Shown: positions 1-9,376, counted from the stretch's first letter. The stretch is DNA of 64,000 nucleotides from JAOABV01 sp039801465 (GCA_039801465.1 JBDRUT010000002.1:62001-126000), one strand, 5' to 3'. Made by a program: numbers and translations. Notes: generated from the letters alone by a model not told the origin.

Positions 1-1
1 T

Positions 2-295
2 ATTGGTAGTGTTGTTTTTCCCAATGCAGACTTAAAGTTCTATTTAGACTGTTCTTTAGAACAACGGGCTTTACGCCGTCAAAAAGAATCTTTAGCCCAA
101 GGCTCAGCAATTGCGCACCACGAAGTAGAAAAGAATCTTAAAGAACGAGACTATCTTGATAGCACACGCAAAATAAGTCCGTTACAGAAATTGCCCGATG
201 CAATCTATATTGATACAACTAACTTAACAATTCAAGAGGAAATCCAATTGGTTGTTGATAAAATTAAAGATTATATGAAAAAGATTCAAAACTAA
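2..295 (+). CDS. cmk: Cytidylate kinase, C-terminal part (5' end outside window)
   Basis: The window opens inside this reading frame, leaving the last 97 residues. CMP kinase phosphorylates CMP and dCMP in the cytoplasm for nucleotide supply. The visible part has the family's FYLDCSLEQRALRR segment and the ERDYLDSTRKISPL segment, which corresponds to the RDxxDSTR lid region, then the closing DAIYIDTT strand and a final helix. It ends one base before the plsC start. The order cmk-plsC-ispH-rpsA is a recurrent bacterial arrangement and supports the call. The P-loop end of the protein cannot be seen. Confidence 0.85.
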   Translation: MGSVVFPNADLKFYLDCSLEQRALRRQKESLAQGSAIAHHEVEKNLKERDYLDSTRKISPLQKLPDAIYIDTTNLTIQEEIQLVVDKIKDYMKKIQN

Positions 296-296
296 G

Positions 297-974
297 ATGA
301 AATTGCGTTGGCGTTTAGGACGAATTATTGCATATCCGTTAGCCAAGATTCTATTCGGGCTTAAGGTTAAGGGTCGAGAAAATTTATTGAAAAATCAAGG
401 ACAGATTTTAGTTGCCAATCATCGGTCTCATTTAGACCCATTTATTATTGCAGTTGCGGCTGAGCAAGAGATTTATTTTATGGCAAAAAAAGAGTTATTC
501 CAAATCTCGCGATTTTTTAGTTGGTTAATAAGATTCTGGAATGCAATACCAATTTCTCGGGAAGAAGAATTTCCGCACTCTACGCTAAAATTAATCTCTA
601 ACCTTTTGCAAAAATGTCAGACGGTTCTTGTTTTTCCTGAGGGTACCCGTAATAAATCACCTTTGCCAAGCCAACTATTACCCTTTAAATCTGGTGCCAG
701 TTATTTATCTATTATCAATCAAGTGCCAATAATACCGGTTGCAGTTAAAGGTGTAAGAGAAATTTGGCACGGACGCTTATCCGCTCTAATTGACCAAGAT
801 ATCGTTAAATCGAAAAGACATTCATTAAACTTGCCAACAGATAAAACTTCTCGGATATCAGTGCGTTTTGGTCAACCGATTTTTCCTAATGGATATGCAA
901 AAACAAAAAATGATTATGAAACTTTAACTCAATTAATTAAAAGTAAGATTGAATCCATGTTAGTAAATGGTTAA
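297..974 (+). CDS. plsC: 1-acyl-sn-glycerol-3-phosphate acyltransferase (PlsC family)
   Basis: This 225-residue protein belongs to the PlsC/LPLAT family, which acylates lysophosphatidic acid to phosphatidic acid at the inner membrane. The HX4D catalytic motif is seen as NHRSHLD near residue 41 and the substrate motif as FPEGTRNK near residue 113. A hydrophobic N-terminal stretch (IIAYPLAKILFGL) fits membrane association. Length is normal for the family. It starts one base after cmk and ends three bases before ispH, so the four genes are very likely co-transcribed. Which acyl donor it uses cannot be read from the sequence. Confidence 0.9.
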   Translation: MKLRWRLGRIIAYPLAKILFGLKVKGRENLLKNQGQILVANHRSHLDPFIIAVAAEQEIYFMAKKELFQISRFFSWLIRFWNAIPISREEEFPHSTLKLISNLLQKCQTVLVFPEGTRNKSPLPSQLLPFKSGASYLSIINQVPIIPVAVKGVREIWHGRLSALIDQDIVKSKRHSLNLPTDKTSRISVRFGQPIFPNGYAKTKNDYETLTQLIKSKIESMLVNG

Positions 975-977
975 AAG

Positions 978-2042
978 ATGACAACAAAAACTAAAACTGA
1001 ACAAACTTCAACTAAAGACCAAATTGCAATTCAGGTTGCTGAACCGACCGGTTTCTGTTTCGGCGTAAAGCGTGCTATCCGTTTAGTGATGCAAGGATTA
1101 AAATCTAATAAGGGCAAAGTCTATACCCTAGGTCCAATTATTCATAATCAATCTGTGATTAATAAACTTAAACGATTAGGGGTCACGACTGCGCCAGATC
1201 TATCTTATCTCAAACGCATTAAGCCAGCCCAACGACAAAAATCAGTGGTCGTGATTCGTTCTCATGGCATCGCACCACAAGTTATCGAGCGCATTGAAAA
1301 ACTTGGTTATAAAATCATTGATGCGACTTGTCCTTATGTAAAAAGAATCCAAAATATTGCAGAGAAATTGAAAAAAGAAAATTTTCTCACTGTGGTAATT
1401 GGCGATAAGAAACATCCAGAAGTTAAAGGCATTTTAGGATATGCCCAACCTTACTGTGCTGTTTTCAAAGAAAATCAAAAACCCGACTCGATTGTCCAAC
1501 AAGCAAAGCATTGCGGTGGCAAAATTGGGATTGTCGGTCAAACAACATTGCCTATTGAATATTTTCAAAAAGCAGTTAAAATATTAAACAATTGTGATGA
1601 ATTACAGGAGATACGCGTGTATAACACATTGTGTAAAGAATCCTTGACGCGTCAACAGATTTGCCGAAAACTCGCAATCGATTCTGATATTATGATTGTC
1701 GTTGGTGGAAAGAATAGCGCTAACACACGACATTTAGTTGAAATTGCTCAGCAGTTCTGTTCCCAAGTTTACCAGGTATCTGAACCTAAAGAAATAAAAC
1801 CTCAATGGCTTAAAATATCCGTATTGGATTATTTAGGAGGTGTCGGTATTAAAAAAAATAAAGGTAAATTTAGGGCTAACACCCCTTTACAAATTGGTGT
1901 TGTTGCTGGAACATCAACACCACGCGAGTTAGTTCTCGCAATTGTAGATAAAATTAAAACCAGCAGTACCTCAACGTTTTTCACCCTGGCCAAAGCGGCC
2001 AAGACTACAGCCAAGGAGGCATTGAACGACTATGGAAGATAA
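978..2042 (+). CDS. ispH: 4-hydroxy-3-methylbut-2-enyl diphosphate reductase
   Basis: IspH (LytB) makes the last step of the MEP isoprenoid pathway, reducing HMBPP to IPP and DMAPP with a [4Fe-4S] cluster. The three cluster cysteines are visible in EPTGFCFGVKRAI near the N-terminus, DATCPYVKR in the middle, and NTLCKESLTRQ towards the end. VIRSHGIAP carries the conserved histidine. At 354 residues it is longer than the usual roughly 310, because of a lysine-rich N-terminal extension and extra sequence between the last catalytic segment and VAGTSTP. It overlaps the start of rpsA by 11 bases, the common ispH-rpsA coupling. Confidence 0.95.
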   Translation: MTTKTKTEQTSTKDQIAIQVAEPTGFCFGVKRAIRLVMQGLKSNKGKVYTLGPIIHNQSVINKLKRLGVTTAPDLSYLKRIKPAQRQKSVVVIRSHGIAPQVIERIEKLGYKIIDATCPYVKRIQNIAEKLKKENFLTVVIGDKKHPEVKGILGYAQPYCAVFKENQKPDSIVQQAKHCGGKIGIVGQTTLPIEYFQKAVKILNNCDELQEIRVYNTLCKESLTRQQICRKLAIDSDIMIVVGGKNSANTRHLVEIAQQFCSQVYQVSEPKEIKPQWLKISVLDYLGGVGIKKNKGKFRANTPLQIGVVAGTSTPRELVLAIVDKIKTSSTSTFFTLAKAAKTTAKEALNDYGR

Positions 2043-3930
2043 TATCACCAATAATCTCAATTTCCAAACAAATCTATCCGATTCAGGGATGCCTGCATCA
2101 GGCAAATCCTATACGGATAAATCGGAGAAAGGAGTACAAACACCGACAACAAACCGTATAAAAAAAATATACGAAGAAGCATTTCCCACCTTAAAAGAAG
2201 GTGAAATTGTAAAAGGTAAAATTATCCGCTGTACGCAAGATTCAGTCTTTATTGATTTAGGACTGAAATCTGAAGCCGTTGTGTCACTAAGCGAATTTTC
2301 TCCAACTGATGTTATTAATGAAGGCGACGATGTGTTAGTATACTTAGAAGCCTTAGAAGGTATTGACGGACTACCAATCATATCTAAGAAAAAAGCCGAT
2401 GCTCTGATTGCCTGGAAAGAAATTGAAAGCAAAGCCCAATCCCAAGATATTATTACTGCTAAAGTTATTAAAAAAGTAACTGGTGGACTCTTAGTAGAAG
2501 TTTTTGGTCAAGAGGCATTCTTGCCTGGTTCTCAAATTGAACTTAAACCTGTGTATAATCCCGATGAATATATTGGTAAATCACTTGAAGTTAAAATCAT
2601 CTCAGTAAATCCGAAAAAACGCAATATCATTGTCTCGCGACGCAAAATTTTAGAAGAAAAATTAGAAGAAGCTCGTAAGCGTGTCTTCTCGACAATTAAA
2701 GTTGGTGATATTGTTGAATGCACAGTTACTAATCTTACTGATTTTGGAGCATTTGTTGATATTGACGGTGTATCGGCATTACTCCATATTTCAGATATGT
2801 CCTGGGACCGGGTTACTAAGCCTTCAGAAATCCTTAAAAAAGATGACCGGATTAAAGTTAAAGTCCTAACCGTCAATCCTGAAAACTACCGTATCACTGT
2901 TGGCCTTAAACAATTAACTAAACATCCCTGGGAAGAAATTGAACAGCGCTATCCAATCGGCTCCCGCGTAAAAGGCAAAGTCACAACGATTGCTGAATAC
3001 GGGGTTCTAGTCGAATTGGAAAAGAATTTAGAAGGTTTTATTCACACCAGTGAACTCTCCTGGAATAAATCGATACAACATCCAGCTCAGTTGTTAAAAG
3101 TTGGCGATGAAGTGGAAGCAATGGTTTTGGCAGTTGACCGTGATTTACGCCGTATCTCTTTAGGATTGAAACAGACTACTCCTGACCCATGGTCAACAAT
3201 TGAAGAACGCTTTCAAATTGGCGAAAAAGTAACTGGCAGAGTTACCGGACTCAAACCTTTCGGTGCTTTTGTCGAAATTGAACCAGGTATTGAAGGATTA
3301 ATAAGAAACAATGACTTGTCTTGGACCAAACGCGTGCGCCATCCAGGTGAAATTGTCAAGAAAAATCAAAAAATTGAAGCAATTATTTTAGATATTGATA
3401 AAGAAAATCGTCAAATTGCTTTGGGCTTAAAACAGACTAAAGAAGACCCATTCTATCGCCTAAGCAAAGAATATAAACCCGGTGACCAGATTAGTGCCCG
3501 AATTGTTGATGTTTCAAAAACCGGGATTATCGTCAATCTGCCCTATGGTATTGAAGGATTTGTGCCCAAAGCCCAACTAACAGAAAAACTGGGCAAAAAA
3601 GATTCCAAATATCAAATCGGCAATCAGATTGACCTAAAGATTATGCGCATCGATTTTGAAAATCGACGCATTGGACTTTCGGAAAAAGCATTAGCCATCT
3701 CAGAAGAAGAATCCAAGCGAGAAATGCCAATCGAAGAAATTGCCCGAGCAGAAAAACCGTCTCGGAGAAAAAAAGAGGAAGATTTTCCTAAACGCGAAGA
3801 GATAAAATTTACCTTTGAAGACCATTTACCACCTGAAGAGATTGAACTTAAACCTCGAAAAAAGCGAAAACCCAAACATAAAAAGGACGAAGACCAAATC
3901 GAACCGACTGAGTTTGAAAAAACTAATTGA
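2032..3930 (+). CDS. rpsA: 30S ribosomal protein S1
   Basis: This 632-residue protein has six S1/OB RNA-binding repeats, starting near residues 55, 137, 222, 307, 394 and 482, each with the GxxVxGxVxxxxxxGxxVxL pattern. A lysine- and glutamate-rich tail follows. S1 recruits mRNA to the small subunit. The first about 50 residues are an extension with no S1 similarity, rich in Ser, Asp and Lys, and they contain palindromes matching the dispersed element described at 12611 and 17039. The start overlaps ispH. S1 normally helps leadered mRNAs, which is notable because many genes here look leaderless. Confidence 0.95.
   Translation: MEDNITNNLNFQTNLSDSGMPASGKSYTDKSEKGVQTPTTNRIKKIYEEAFPTLKEGEIVKGKIIRCTQDSVFIDLGLKSEAVVSLSEFSPTDVINEGDDVLVYLEALEGIDGLPIISKKKADALIAWKEIESKAQSQDIITAKVIKKVTGGLLVEVFGQEAFLPGSQIELKPVYNPDEYIGKSLEVKIISVNPKKRNIIVSRRKILEEKLEEARKRVFSTIKVGDIVECTVTNLTDFGAFVDIDGVSALLHISDMSWDRVTKPSEILKKDDRIKVKVLTVNPENYRITVGLKQLTKHPWEEIEQRYPIGSRVKGKVTTIAEYGVLVELEKNLEGFIHTSELSWNKSIQHPAQLLKVGDEVEAMVLAVDRDLRRISLGLKQTTPDPWSTIEERFQIGEKVTGRVTGLKPFGAFVEIEPGIEGLIRNNDLSWTKRVRHPGEIVKKNQKIEAIILDIDKENRQIALGLKQTKEDPFYRLSKEYKPGDQISARIVDVSKTGIIVNLPYGIEGFVPKAQLTEKLGKKDSKYQIGNQIDLKIMRIDFENRRIGLSEKALAISEEESKREMPIEEIARAEKPSRRKKEEDFPKREEIKFTFEDHLPPEEIELKPRKKRKPKHKKDEDQIEPTEFEKTN
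2076..2118. repeat. Palindromic element copy (degenerate), in frame in rpsA
   Basis: ATCCTATACGGAT at 2106-2118 differs at one base from the ATCCGATACGGAT hairpin found in bamA and tamB and is read in the same frame (Ser-x-Thr-Asp). ATCCGATTCAGG at 2076 and the perfect hairpin TGCCTGCATCAGGCA at 2090-2104 lie beside it. All fall in the non-conserved N-terminal extension of S1. This is a weaker copy than those in bamA and tamB. Confidence 0.5.
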
Positions 3931-4049
3931 AATTATCACTGAATGCCCTGATAAGAAAAACCAATCATTAAAAGCGAATCGACCAGTTAAATATAAGACC
4001 TAACTAAATTGGAGTCTAAAATTCGGCTAATTAGATTCCCTAACACAAG

Positions 4050-5378
4050 ATGGGTTTTTTGAAAAAAGACACCTTTTCTTCAGTATCAGTAATAAATATT
4101 GGATGTCGATTAAATCAAGCCGAAGGTGACCAGTTGAAATTACTTTTGACCTATTTGTGTAGAAAACAAAATGCAGAAACTGGTTGCCTGAAAACAATAT
4201 TATCTTCAGATAAAGAATTACAAATCATCAATACCTGCGCTGTAACTGCCCAAGCCGCGCGCACATCATTTAAGCATATTAAAAGAGCGATTAAAAAATC
4301 GAATCGCCAAGTTGTTGTTACTGGTTGTTTAGCAAGTATTGCTAAAGATAAACTAATGAGTCTTTCTGGTGTTGATGCTGTAATTACTCAAGATGAAAAA
4401 GTGAGGTTATTAGAAGATAGTCTTATCAATTTACCAGACTCAAGATTCTCAATATTACCCAATCGCACACGTCCCATCGTTAAAATTCAGGATGGTTGCC
4501 CTAATGAATGTAGTTTCTGCATTGTGCGACTAATCCGTGGCAAGCCAAAATCTCGTCCTTTACAATCAATCCTGAATGAAATCTCTCATTTAGTGAATTT
4601 GGGATATAAAGAGATTGTTTTGACCGGACTGAATTTAGGAGCATATGGCAATGATTTTCCGAATAAAGTTTCCCTTGTTAGCCTATTAAAGTCTTTACCT
4701 GATAACAGTTGCCGATTCCGACTCAGTTCAATTGAACCTGATACCCTGATTGCGTCATCTTTATATGGCTTAGCTGATGCGTTCTACGACTTATGGACAT
4801 CAAAACGGTTATGTCGCCATTTACATATTCCTTTACAATCTGGTGATAACAATATTCTAAAATTGATGCGGCGTAAATATACGGTTGAGGAATATTGTAA
4901 ATTAATTGATACGGTTTATACTAAAATTCCTGATGTCAATATTGGAACTGATATAATTGTTGGTTTTCCCAATGAAGATAATAAGGCATTTGAAAACACT
5001 ATAAAAATTGTTGAATCATTACCCTTTGGTTATCTTCATATCTTCCCTTATTCCCATCGACCACAAACACCCGCCAGTAACTTACCTGACAATGTGCCGC
5101 GGAAAGTAAAAAAAGAACGAGTAAACATTCTCCGTGACATTTCTAAGAAAAAAGCAACTGCTTTTCGTAACCGGTTCATCAACCGGGAATTAGAGTTTCT
5201 GATTGAAAGCACGGCATATCAATTATGCGAAAGTCAATGTCTTGAGGAAAACGACAAGTTCTCATCTCAAAGAAAAACCACTGTAACTGCAATAAGTGAC
5301 AACTACATCAAACTAACATTACCAAAAACTCTTCACTATCAACCAGGAAATTTGTATCGTATAAAAATTGAGGTATAA
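4050..5378 (+). CDS. mtaB: MiaB-like tRNA methylthiotransferase (MtaB type)
   Basis: This 442-residue radical SAM methylthiotransferase has the N-terminal domain with three cluster cysteines (INIGCRLNQ, NTCAVT, VTGCLA). The radical SAM motif C-x3-C-x2-C is seen as CPNECSFC near residue 150, and a short TRAM-like C-terminus follows. The CRLNQAE form of the first motif and the NTCAVT motif fit the MtaB branch, which converts t6A to ms2t6A at position 37 of tRNAs, rather than MiaB or RimO. Substrate assignment is by motif only. It stands 119 bases after rpsA and is followed at once by the ompH-like gene. Confidence 0.85.
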   Translation: MGFLKKDTFSSVSVINIGCRLNQAEGDQLKLLLTYLCRKQNAETGCLKTILSSDKELQIINTCAVTAQAARTSFKHIKRAIKKSNRQVVVTGCLASIAKDKLMSLSGVDAVITQDEKVRLLEDSLINLPDSRFSILPNRTRPIVKIQDGCPNECSFCIVRLIRGKPKSRPLQSILNEISHLVNLGYKEIVLTGLNLGAYGNDFPNKVSLVSLLKSLPDNSCRFRLSSIEPDTLIASSLYGLADAFYDLWTSKRLCRHLHIPLQSGDNNILKLMRRKYTVEEYCKLIDTVYTKIPDVNIGTDIIVGFPNEDNKAFENTIKIVESLPFGYLHIFPYSHRPQTPASNLPDNVPRKVKKERVNILRDISKKKATAFRNRFINRELEFLIESTAYQLCESQCLEENDKFSSQRKTTVTAISDNYIKLTLPKTLHYQPGNLYRIKIEV

Positions 5379-5419
5379 GTGATTTGTTGTCGAACATATT
5401 ATCTTTCAAGGAGATATTT

Positions 5420-6382
5420 ATGAGTATACTTTACAAAACCGCTAAAGTTTTAATTGCGCTCTCTTTATTAATCAGTATCACATATGGTAAAGAACAAAAA
5501 ATCGGTTATGTAGATTTAAATTACATAATTGACAACTATCGAGCAGCCCAGGAAGCAAAGAATGCTTATGAAGCCGAATTGGCAAAATATCGTCAACGTG
5601 CCGATTCCTTAAAACGACTATATGAACGCGCCCAAAGTGAATTAGAAGACCAAAGACTAATTCTTTCTGAAGGTGGTTTGAATGCAAAGATGCTTGAAAT
5701 CCAACAGTTAAAAAAGCAATATGAGGACTACTTAAATGAAATTTGGGGAAAATCCGGTCGGGCAGAACTTAAAAACCGCGAACTCATCGCACCGATTCTC
5801 CAAAACATTCAGAATGCGGTAAAGAAGATTGCAACTAAAGAAGGTTTTACTCTGATTCTTGATGCCTCAGAATCAAAAATCGTCTATGCCCAACCAGATT
5901 TAGATATTACAAATCGGGTGTTGGATGAACTTAATAAAGAATATGGTCCAGCATTGTCGCCACCAACAACACTTCAAACACCAGTTGCCATCTTTCCCAT
6001 CTTTGAAGAAAACACCGAAGCCCAAGAAGAGAATGTTGGTGGTCGAACGCGTTCGGCAATTTTTGAATTGTTAAAGACTATATCTAAAATTAGAGTCATC
6101 TCCTTAACCGAAACCGACAATGCAATTATTGGTAGAAATATTAGTATTTCGAGCCGAATTTCTGAATCTGATGTCTATGCTATCGGCAGACAATTACAGG
6201 CGGATTATGTCATCACCGGTATTGTCAGTAAGACCGGCAAGCGTGTGAATTTTACGATTATTCTTTCAGACCCGCGAGCAGAAAAAATTCTTGCCCAAGA
6301 GTCCGGCGAAGCCGCAAGAGTTGAAGAAATCAAACAAGCAATTGCTAATCTCTGGTCAAGATTCTCAAGATTCTTTAAATAA
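5420..6382 (+). CDS. OmpH/Skp-like periplasmic protein fused to a TolB-N/CsgG-like domain
   Basis: The start at 5420 is preferred because AAGGAG lies 6-8 bases upstream and a signal peptide (LIALSLLISITYG) follows directly. Residues about 25-170 are the OmpH/Skp family: KIGYVDLNYIIDNY, then a long coiled-coil with many Lys, Glu and Gln, then the FTLILDASESKIVYAQP strand. Skp chaperones hold unfolded outer membrane proteins. The last about 130 residues are not part of normal OmpH: AIFELLKTISKIRVISL, ISISSRISESDVYAIG, ADYVITGIVSK resemble the nucleotide-free TolB-N/CsgG/GNA1162 fold of periplasmic lipoproteins. The place just before lpxD matches ompH-lpxD in other Gram-negatives. Confidence 0.8.
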   Translation: MSILYKTAKVLIALSLLISITYGKEQKIGYVDLNYIIDNYRAAQEAKNAYEAELAKYRQRADSLKRLYERAQSELEDQRLILSEGGLNAKMLEIQQLKKQYEDYLNEIWGKSGRAELKNRELIAPILQNIQNAVKKIATKEGFTLILDASESKIVYAQPDLDITNRVLDELNKEYGPALSPPTTLQTPVAIFPIFEENTEAQEENVGGRTRSAIFELLKTISKIRVISLTETDNAIIGRNISISSRISESDVYAIGRQLQADYVITGIVSKTGKRVNFTIILSDPRAEKILAQESGEAARVEEIKQAIANLWSRFSRFFK

Positions 6383-6441
6383 AACTATCTGAGCAAGTTC
6401 CACAACCAGTTTAATATCAAACTTAGGAGGTAAATTATCTT

Positions 6442-7089
6442 ATGGCTCAAGAATCAATTAAACCACTGATTGCATGTATTGACAAGTCGGCTAAGATTGC
6501 CCAAGATGCTCAAATTTCGCCTTTTGTTTATATTGGTAAAAATGTTAAAATCGGTGCTAAAACTAAAATTCAGCCCTTTGTTGCTATTTTTGATAATTGT
6601 GAAATTGGTAAACGCGTAGTAATTGGTTCAGGCACAATCATCGGTTCTTCGGGCTTTGGCTATAAAAAAAATAAGGGAAAATACGAGCGCATTCCCCATA
6701 AAGGAAAGGTTGTAATTGAAGATGACGTTGAAATCGGTCAGAATGTCACAATTGACCGGGCTAAAGTCAACGAGACCAGAATTGGCAAAGGCACTAAAAT
6801 TGATAGTCTGGTTCATATTGGCCATAATGTAAAGATTGGCAAAAACTGTATTATTATTGCTCAGTGTGGAATTGCCGGTAGTGTCAAATTAGGCAATAAT
6901 GTAATCTTAGCCGGACAGGTTGGTATTAAAGACCATCTCACTATTGGCGATAATGCAATCATTTATGCTAAGTCCGCGGTATTCAAAAATGTTCCGAAAA
7001 ATGGAAAATATTCCGGAATTCCGGCTCGTCCTCATAACCAAACCCTAAAAGCCTGGGCAAAATTATATGCGGATAAATGCTTGCCTTAA
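6442..7089 (+). CDS. lpxD: UDP-3-O-acylglucosamine N-acyltransferase (LpxD), lacking the N-terminal domain
   Basis: LpxD adds the second acyl chain in lipid A synthesis. The protein is a left-handed parallel beta-helix of hexapeptide repeats. LpxD signatures are GFGYKKNKGKYERIPHKG, VTIDRAKV, the catalytic-histidine segment VHIGHNVKIG, CGIAGSVKLG and the YSGIPARP tail. It has only 215 residues against about 340 in typical LpxD and lacks the N-terminal uridine-binding domain, yet it has a good Shine-Dalgarno (TTAGGAGG) just before the start, so it is not a simple truncation. It sits between ompH-like and lpxC. Confidence 0.85.
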   Translation: MAQESIKPLIACIDKSAKIAQDAQISPFVYIGKNVKIGAKTKIQPFVAIFDNCEIGKRVVIGSGTIIGSSGFGYKKNKGKYERIPHKGKVVIEDDVEIGQNVTIDRAKVNETRIGKGTKIDSLVHIGHNVKIGKNCIIIAQCGIAGSVKLGNNVILAGQVGIKDHLTIGDNAIIYAKSAVFKNVPKNGKYSGIPARPHNQTLKAWAKLYADKCLP

Positions 7090-7099
7090 GATTTAATTA

Positions 7100-7933
7100 A
7101 TGCGTCAGTCTACAATTAAAACTACTCAAGAATATCAAGGGTGGGGAATAATCTTTCAAAGACCAGTTAAAATCCGTATTCATCCTGCGCCAATTAACAC
7201 TGGCATTGTCTTTAACCAAAATATTTCAGCCGATGTTAACAATGTCTTTATTTACAACCATTTTGTTGGACTGAAGAAAAATAGAAGCAAAATATTTTTT
7301 GTAGAACATTTTCTGTCAGCTTGTTTCGGATTAGGCTTAGATAATTTATATGTTGATGTCTTAGGAAAAGAACTACCTTTTGGCGATGGCAGTGCACTGG
7401 ATTATGTTAAATTAATCCGGAAAGCAGAAATAATAAGCCAAAATAAACCGAAAAGACAATTATTCATTAATCAACCAATTTCAGTTGTAAATAAAACCGG
7501 CTGGATTTTAGTTATACCATCAGATGAATTATCAATTAATTTATTGAGTAAAGCATCAACCATTGGGAAAAATCAGAGAGATAAGACAATTCAGATGTTA
7601 GTTTGGAATCAAGGTAAAAAAGACGATTACCAGAAATCAATTGCTCCAGCCCGCACTTTTGGTGAATATTCTGACATTGACTTCTTAAAAAAGATTCTGC
7701 CTTTTCCAATCATTACCCAACCGATTACAGATATTAATAAAAAGGCCAACATATCAAATATTGTCTTGCCTAAAAGATTACGTTATAATGATGAGATGTT
7801 AAGACATAAGATGTTAGACTTAATTGGTGATCTGGCACTATTAGGAAAATGGTTAAAAGCAAAGATTATTGCCTTTAACACATCGCATAAATTAAATCAT
7901 AAATTAATTCAGCAACTATCTAATCTCAGTTGA
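7100..7933 (+). CDS. lpxC: UDP-3-O-acyl-N-acetylglucosamine deacetylase
   Basis: LpxC is the zinc deacetylase that commits the pathway to lipid A. Ligand and catalytic motifs are visible: VEHFLSACFGLGLDN (first zinc histidine), the FGDGSALDYV segment, RHKMLDLIGDLALLG (second histidine and the aspartate), and NTSHKLNHKL (general acid histidine). Its 277 residues are slightly short. Ten bases separate it from lpxD. No separate promoter is apparent, so it is likely in one operon with lpxD and fabZ. Confidence 0.92.
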   Translation: MRQSTIKTTQEYQGWGIIFQRPVKIRIHPAPINTGIVFNQNISADVNNVFIYNHFVGLKKNRSKIFFVEHFLSACFGLGLDNLYVDVLGKELPFGDGSALDYVKLIRKAEIISQNKPKRQLFINQPISVVNKTGWILVIPSDELSINLLSKASTIGKNQRDKTIQMLVWNQGKKDDYQKSIAPARTFGEYSDIDFLKKILPFPIITQPITDINKKANISNIVLPKRLRYNDEMLRHKMLDLIGDLALLGKWLKAKIIAFNTSHKLNHKLIQQLSNLS

Positions 7934-8048
7934 ATAACTTCTGCCATCTGACAAAAGTCTTGAATATTGAAAAATGTTTGGTCTGGAGCTTTTTCGCTCG
8001 CCCGAAACGGGCAGGTTCAGAATAACTTCATAATAGAAAGGATAGAAT

Positions 8049-8480
8049 ATGGAAATAGATGAAATAAAAAATATTTTACCACACCGATACCCATTTCTTT
8101 TTATTGACCGGGTAATAGATATCACAGATAAAAAGATTGAATGTATTAAGAATGTTACCATTGATGAGCCGTTCTTTCAGGGACATTTTCCGAATTTCCC
8201 TTTAATGCCCGGTGTATTAATGATTGAAGCAATGGCACAAGCCGCAGGTATTGTCTTGATAAAACTTTTTCCTGAAGACTTTGCAGCCGCGAATAGTATT
8301 CCGCTCTTTTTAGGCATTGAAAGAGCCCGTTTTCGCAAGATGGTGCGACCCGGTGATACCCTTAAAATTATCTGCGAAATCGTGTCCTTGAAAGGTAAAA
8401 TTGCTAAGGCACAAGGCAAGATTATCGTTGCTGAAGAGATTGTGTGTGAAGGTGAATTGCTTTTAGGATTCGGCAAATAG
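8049..8480 (+). CDS. fabZ: 3-hydroxyacyl-[acyl-carrier-protein] dehydratase
   Basis: FabZ removes water from 3-hydroxyacyl-ACP in fatty acid elongation and competes with LpxA and LpxD for hydroxyacyl-ACP. The single hotdog domain shows LPHRYPFLFIDRV, the catalytic histidine in FFQGHFPNFPLMPGV and the glutamate in MIEAMAQAAG. Length, 143 residues, is standard. The start is preceded by AAAGGAT. The 115 bases before it contain GCCCGAAACGGGC, a short perfect hairpin, of unknown role. Confidence 0.95.
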   Translation: MEIDEIKNILPHRYPFLFIDRVIDITDKKIECIKNVTIDEPFFQGHFPNFPLMPGVLMIEAMAQAAGIVLIKLFPEDFAAANSIPLFLGIERARFRKMVRPGDTLKIICEIVSLKGKIAKAQGKIIVAEEIVCEGELLLGFGK

Positions 8481-8623
8481 ATGAGAATTGCGAAAAAATA
8501 ATTTAGATTTTTGCCCACTCTGGTCTTGATAATCTAAAATCTTAAACAGTGGCGAGTAGATTTTGATAAAGACAAAAAATTTTATATAGTCGGAAATCTT
8601 AAAATCATCGAGTGTAAATTGAA

Positions 8624-9376
8624 TTGAAAGAGATAAAAAATTTCAAAGAATCTTCCCTCATCAGTCCTAAAGCAACAATTGGTAAAAATTGTATCATCCG
8701 TCCTTATGTCGTTATTATGGATAATGTCCGAATCGGCAAGGACTGTAAAATTGGTTCGGGCACAATAATTGGCTCTGAACCGTTTGATATTAATTTTAAG
8801 AATGAGATAAGTTATGTTGAAATTGGCGATAACAACACAATTAAAGAATTTGTCACAATCTCAAGGGCAACCGGTAAATATCAAAAAACCATTATTGGCA
8901 ATAATAACTTTATTGGTGCTTATGTCCATATTGGTCATAATGCGAAAATCGGCAACAATACAGTCATCACTAATTTTTCTCAGATTGCTGGTTATTGTGA
9001 AATTAATGATTATGCTAACATTGGCGGAATGAGCGGAATGCATCAATACTGTCGAGTCGGAAAGTATGCGATGGTTGGTGCTTGTTCTTATCTAACCAAA
9101 GATTTACCACCATATTTCATTGGTCAAGGCAATCCCTTTAGAGTCTGTGGTGTAAATGTTGTCGGGTTAAAACGAAATGGATTCAGTGCTAAACAGATTC
9201 GCATTATAAAACAAGTTTATAAAATCATCTATCATTCAAAATACTGCCTAACTGATGCAATCAAAATTATCCGCGATACTGTGCCTAATGATACGGTCGT
9301 TAAAGTCTTGTTAGAATTTATTCAGACCAGCAAACGTGGCATTGTCCTGAAACCAGAGATATTGTTAGACCAGTGA
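8624..9376 (+). CDS. lpxA: UDP-N-acetylglucosamine acyltransferase
   Basis: LpxA starts lipid A synthesis by acylating UDP-GlcNAc. Hexapeptide repeats fill the first about 180 residues, and the catalytic segment is GAYVHIGHNAKIGNN. IGGMSGMHQYCRVG, MVGACSYLTKDLPPYF and GQGNPFRVCGVNVVGLKR are family signatures, followed by the C-terminal helical bundle. The start is a TTG at 8624, the only start fitting the usual LpxA N-terminus, with AAATTGAATTG before it and no clear Shine-Dalgarno. A diverged duplicate of its last codons lies just downstream. Confidence 0.92.
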   Translation: MKEIKNFKESSLISPKATIGKNCIIRPYVVIMDNVRIGKDCKIGSGTIIGSEPFDINFKNEISYVEIGDNNTIKEFVTISRATGKYQKTIIGNNNFIGAYVHIGHNAKIGNNTVITNFSQIAGYCEINDYANIGGMSGMHQYCRVGKYAMVGACSYLTKDLPPYFIGQGNPFRVCGVNVVGLKRNGFSAKQIRIIKQVYKIIYHSKYCLTDAIKIIRDTVPNDTVVKVLLEFIQTSKRGIVLKPEILLDQ

